From Leucogyrophana mollusca (taxonomy: Eukaryota; Basidiomycota; Agaricomycetes; Boletales), in assembly GCA_021014945.1 (NCBI GenBank), contig MU266631.1:1-23467 (forward strand): 23,467 nt of DNA. Direction: 5' to 3'. Positions 19,560 through 23,467 of this stretch are shown here, one piece after another. The first letter of the stretch is position 1. The number at the start of each line of letters is the position of its first letter. The translations under genes and the position numbers were made by a program. The notes under the pieces were generated by a model, which saw nothing but the letters and a program-made list of their open reading frames with translations, did no database searches and was not told where the DNA came from.

Positions 19560-21955
19560 CTCCTACACAATACTGATTTTCGACGAGGGGCCCTCCTGGA
19601 AGACGTTAGAGTTTCTTCGATGTCCCGGACCCCAGTCTGATCGTTGGCATGCTTGGGAACAGTACGCGCGCGCAAGACACCCCGAGCAGCGCTGAGACTC
19701 TGGGGAATTCTCAACACCATCATCGACGTACTGCTGCAACCGAGTTATCAGCAGTAGTACCAATGTCACCCGATGTATACGGGAGTAGGCCTGTGTTGGG
19801 GTAAACGCACCAATCTGCAGGCGTGCCAAAGGTAGGGTGAGTTCTCGTGTTGCACTTTCGTATCGTGGCGAACTCAGGCGTGTTATTCGTCGATAGATGC
19901 AGCACTACGTGGGGCCGAACGTACACCTACGCGCCGTTGACTACATTGCGAGTGAGCGGTCCATTGGCATAGTGTGTAAGCCACAGGAGCCTAATCTTTT
20001 AGGTTCATCACAAGCGCCCACGTCGATCTATCTAATCCTCGTGGCCCACGCCTAGGCCCTAACTTTCATACAGTGATACAAACTCGTGATTACCTTGGTC
20101 TCTCCAGTAAGATCCTCCAACGATTTTGACAGTGCCAGCATAAACCCACCGTTGGTTCGCGTCGTTAAACCTGGTACGTTCAGGACTGCCGCCAGTAGAA
20201 GGTCGAAATGACGGGTTCGGTGGTGGGTCAGAACCGATCGACATACAAACTGCTGCATTCGCAACTATAGTATCTATAGGGCTCGCTCCTGGTAGTATCC
20301 GCGAGGTGAAATCTTACTCTGGACAGCATCAAATCTTCCCAGGTCTCAAGCCGGATCATCACTGGAGACCTCTTCCATACTTCCGCTCGAGCCTCGCTAT
20401 GAGCCCTCACATGTGCACTGGTACAGTCCTCGCAGAAGCCCAGGATATGTCAGCGGTAAAACTCCTTTAGTACAATAAGCGCACACATGTCGAATTTGCG
20501 AAAGAAGCGCCTCTTGTCCTCGATCCACATTCAGGGTCAGTACAATCCCTCCCAGTGCCCTCGTGTGGTATTTTTTGGTGCGGGAACGAGTGTCTATCTC
20601 TCTGTTGCATTTCGGGGAGTCGTTCTTGGCCCGTGGGACAGACTTGAATGTCTCCCCGTGACAACGAATGCAGTCCATCGCCCTGGAGAATTATGCTCGT
20701 TGGAAGGCGAATGCAGTAGTAGAGTGCGCACGGAGGATCCCGAAGCACTCCATGCCGCGGGTGAGATTGACGACCTCGATGACGTTGTCGATCCCATGGT
20801 CACGAGCGAGCGTGTGTCGGGTGGTCGAATGTTTCGATCGCCGCGGTAGGTATCGATCCTCGGTGATACCGACAGCGAAGGGCAGACAAGGACCGAGCAC
20901 ATCATTTCGATCAGCAGCAATCGCCGGATACCAGGTGGTGTTCACTATGGTCCTACTTGAAGACGACCATACGTCGAGGGGCGTTCTGTTACAGACAAGA
21001 CGGGGTACTCTGCGCATTCCGACGTCGCATGAATGGCGAGACATACCTGCGCACGCTCGATCCGTTACTTCTGCACATGGGCCGCCCACATCTCTTCCAT
21101 CTCCATTCCCGAGACCCCCGCAATCCACCAAAGCAACGCGTTATATCGTACCAGTCTCCGTTTGCTCGGCTCGTGCCGCAGTCCTCAGCGGTGCGGAAAT
21201 CGGATCGACTTGTGGTTTGATCACCGTATGCAAACGGTGTTTGTCAGATCACCTGGATAGGGAGAGCGCTAGGGGTCCTGGGTAGATGGCAGCTCGGAGG
21301 TGTTCTAGAAGTTCAGACGGAGCAGGCCTCGTCTGCACTGTCCCATCCATACTTGCTGTGAATTCGTTGAGCTTTCGATGCCTGAAAAAAAGTAAGTCCA
21401 GCAACCCGGCGACCCACATCGTGCGGAAAGATGCTTACGGGGCCTCGATGATCCTTCGAAGAATAGTACACCTGTCCTTGTCTGAACAGTGGCCCAAGGA
21501 TTCGGACAGCAGAACCATCTTGGCAGGTGAAAAAGACCATCGTCTGACTGCGTGACACAGTGCAGCATGGGGAGGTGAGCTAGACGACTCAACGGGTGAC
21601 GAGGGAATGCGTACTCTGCGGGGGATTCGCAGCCCATTGCGTACACGGCATCACACCCGTCCCCCAAGTCATTACGAGCCTTGATGTTGCGGGCAGGGAC
21701 AACATGTGGATTCAGAGGCATGGCGTCCCAGGCGTGTTCGGCTGTGTCGTAATGAGGCTGTAGCTGCGCCTTGCCATGATGAGGCCGGATGATCTCTGGG
21801 TGTGCCGGGAAAGTGGGTCTTGGATGAGGGTGCGCTCAGTGGAAAGATATGAGAGGAGTGCACCAGCAAAGGACAATGGATTGTGGCGGCGGGATGGGTG
21901 GTGACCGGGGCGTTTTGGTATTGGGCTCAGCGAGGCAGGTGACGTATCGGTTCGC
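19560..21955 (-). pseudogene. Decayed MYND-type zinc-finger gene, right-arm copy
   Basis: On the minus strand, coding-like pieces run from about 21955 down to 19560. In order: HGKAQLQPHYDTAEHAWDAM; PHVVPARNIKARNDLGDGCD and FPRHPLSRLAHL (21305-21750); ARDHGIDNVIEVVNLTRGME with LRAHSTTAFAFQRA (20691-20880); ILQGDGLHSLSRGDIQVCP (about 20650-20695); TVKIVGGSYWRDQGNHEFVS (near 20070-20140); and a MYND finger fragment at 19688-19611. The fragment reads RCSGCLARAYCSQACQRSDW, then GPGH; the last Cys is replaced by an Asn/Ser region and the first Cys pair is not in this frame. MYND fingers bind proline-rich partner peptides. Frame changes and stops between pieces mark a pseudogene. The link between the arm portion and the finger outside the arm is inference from order and strand. 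The segment 19379-19560 holds only the 3' flank of the zinc-finger gene. Confidence 0.5.
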
Positions 21956-22139
21956 CTCGTACAGCAGAGCAGGAGGCGACCTCACCGAGTGCAGGTGATC
22001 GGCTGCGTTGATGCAGGACGCGATTAATTATTTGTTCCAAAGTTCAAACACCAATGTGACCAAATACTCGTGGCTCGACCACACCCAACGCTCAAGCCTA
22101 CACTCTTAGATTGACTGTCATTATACATAAAGGAAGAGA

Positions 22140-22416
22140 CGTACCGCCAACCAGCGCCAGCCTCGGGTTCACATCCTATGTCGGACCTCAAAAGACCTTC
22201 ATCCAAATTGGTGGTGTACCCCTCATTTCGCTACCATATACTTATCTCTCAAACTCAGATTGGCGTCATGTATGTCGCACCCCACGTGCATAATGCATTG
22301 CATCAAGCAGTCGCAGTGCTCAAGCCTCCCAACAAACTTCTTCCCTATCCGCCTACCCTCCATTTCGCCGCCATATACCTCCCTAACGGCCAATCCCGTC
22401 GTAAAAGTGATCTCAG
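22140..22416 (+). promoter_or_regulatory. Upstream region of copy C with a local insertion and doubled CATATAC box
   Basis: The block GACCTCAAAAGACCTTCATC (about 22183) matches the upstream regions of copies A and B. Those continue directly into one CATATACCTC box. Here about 135 bp separates a first box (CATTTCGCTACCATATACTT, near 22227-22246) from a second (CATTTCGCCGCCATATACCT, 22361-22380) about 37 bp before the ATG. The extra segment and its duplicated flank suggest a small duplication or insertion. Its effect on expression is unknown. Confidence 0.45.
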
Positions 22417-23467
22417 ATGCCTGGCGACATGGAATCCACCAAAGGCAAGATAGAATTCTCGCTCACAGGTACGCAGAGATACTGACCGAGTTTCTCGGTC
22501 CAAAACTTACTTGAGCTGTTGCAGTCGTCGGAGCCACTGGGTTGTCTCCATCCGATGACAACAACCCGACGAGATTCTACGTTGTCGTGGAGGTGGACGG
22601 AAAGCAAGGACGGACAGCCGAGCCAGCACCCTCGCCTCAGTCAACCATCGAATGGAATACTTGTTTTCGACTGTACGCGTTCGCATCTCAGCATCTGCAC
22701 GAAGCCTGACCATATCGGTATCAATTTAGGAGAGCAGACAAGGGGTCATACGTTGCGCTTCGTTTGTGCGAATGCCGGAATACGGTGCGCCCAGGCCACT
22801 TGAGAGAGGGGAAGTTGATTTGGGAATCAAGAGCTACTGCTGAGCATCTGTTGAGATCCGGTAGCAGATTTACAAGTGCGTCACCCCTCACTGTTGCCGT
22901 GATGTAGAGGCTGACTTTTCTCCCTAGATATGATTCTCCCGGCGAAAGTACCCTACGAAGAAGGCTGTCTCATTGTGAAAGCCGAACGGGCTGGACATAC
23001 CGAAGGTGAACGTCCTGTCGTTGGCGAGGTAGATGACTCATTCGATCTACACTTTCAGTACTGACGGCAACATTATTTCTTAGAGCTCGGCCAATTCTCG
23101 GTTGCGGGGTGGAATTGGGGACCTGGAACCCTCAGCTGTGCGCTCCGTACACGACTTTGCCCGCGCCATATATTCCGATTTCAAGAAGAGCCACTGTAGA
23201 GAGAAGTTGGACCAGGCAATCGATCATAATCGTGTCTCGCTCAGGTTGCGTCCAGCGGGGCACCCCAAACACTCCACATCGCTGGGCCGGCTGGCTGACA
23301 CCCTTCACACCGGAGTCAAGCAGTTCGGCGCTAGAGCTGACCTGGACGAAGCCATTGAACTCAATCGCGCAGCCCTCACGTTGCGTCCACAAGGGCACCC
23401 CAATCGCTCCTCGTCCCTGAACAACCTCGCTAACACCCTTTACACTCGATTCAACCAGTTCGGCGCT
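22417..23467 (+). CDS. C2-TPR-CHAT family protein, copy C (5' part; runs off the right edge)
   Basis: Exons are 22417-22468, 22525-22672, 22730-22875, 22928-23028 and 23084 to the edge. Introns are 56, 57, 52 and 55 nt; intron 4 has a perfect TACTGAC branch site. The spliced frame is open for 277 codons to the last base. The first 149 residues give the C2-like domain (TVVGATGLSPSDD, FYVVVEVDGKQGRT, TIEWN, then SYVALRLCECRN and CLIVKAERAG). The next residues give the linker SAVRSVHDFARAIYSDFKKS and then TPR-like repeats on the 45-residue pattern (ADLDEAIELNRAALTLRP, QGHP). A CHAT domain is expected beyond the window. Many differences from copy A in exons 2 and 3 change amino acids. The MYND-family pseudogene lies upstream in the opposite direction, as in the left arm. 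Confidence 0.85.

Larger units (their letters stand above)
20205..23467. repeat. Right arm of the large imperfect inverted repeat
   Basis: This is the reverse-complement partner of about 1-3930. The inner limit is near 20205, where similarity with the left arm stops (CGACCTTC here against CGACCTGAG on the left). The arm lacks the insertion found at 2673-3298, and has its own insertion of about 135 bp in the copy C promoter. The MYND finger at 19611-19688 lies outside the arm, so the left copy never received it or lost it. Confidence 0.85.

Overview
The window looks like a chromosomal segment of a basidiomycete fungus, most likely an Agaricomycete. Every credible gene has spliceosomal introns of about 51-82 nt with GTRNGY-type donors, a CTGAC-like branch site near the 3' end and a YAG acceptor. 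The largest genes encode TPR-CHAT proteins, a family greatly expanded in mushroom-forming fungi. No bacterial-type operons, CRISPR arrays, rRNA or tRNA genes were seen.

The main content is three paralogues of one multi-exon gene, encoding an N-terminal C2-like domain, tandem 45-residue TPR-like repeats and, where complete, a C-terminal CHAT (caspase/separase-fold) protease domain. Copy A (minus strand, 1130 to the left edge) and copy C (plus strand, 22417 to the right edge) are cut by the window. Copy B (minus strand, 14788-10712) is complete at 1284 residues and keeps the CHAT His/Cys pair. All three share the same four intron positions and phases, so they arose by DNA-level duplication. The CHAT-containing ORF of copy B begins at a TTG inside exon 5, so a single-ORF reading misses the C2-like domain and four exons.

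Copies A and C, with their upstream DNA, form a large imperfect inverted repeat (about 1-3930 and 20205-23467) flanking about 16 kb, with the two genes pointing outwards. In both arms a decayed gene lies divergently upstream of the CHAT gene. In the right arm its 3' end runs into a MYND-type zinc-finger fragment, so I read it as a MYND-family pseudogene. The left copy is truncated and carries an insertion of about 625 bp.

Between the arms, from left to right: a dispersed repeat copy (3960-4660); a stretch with no gene I can support (4660-5985); a conserved-looking two-exon gene of unknown function (5990-7326); a 2.7-kb cluster of the same dispersed repeat, partly in tandem (7430-10130); copy B; another repeat copy (15290-16110); a broken unrecognised gene (about 16700-17760); and an intact three-exon zinc-finger protein gene (17951-19378).

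The window therefore shows a recently rearranged, repeat-rich cluster of C2-TPR-CHAT genes interleaved with two ordinary-looking genes. CHAT proteases elsewhere cleave partner proteins in defence or cell-death pathways. A similar role here is inference only, because no candidate substrate gene is visible in the window.
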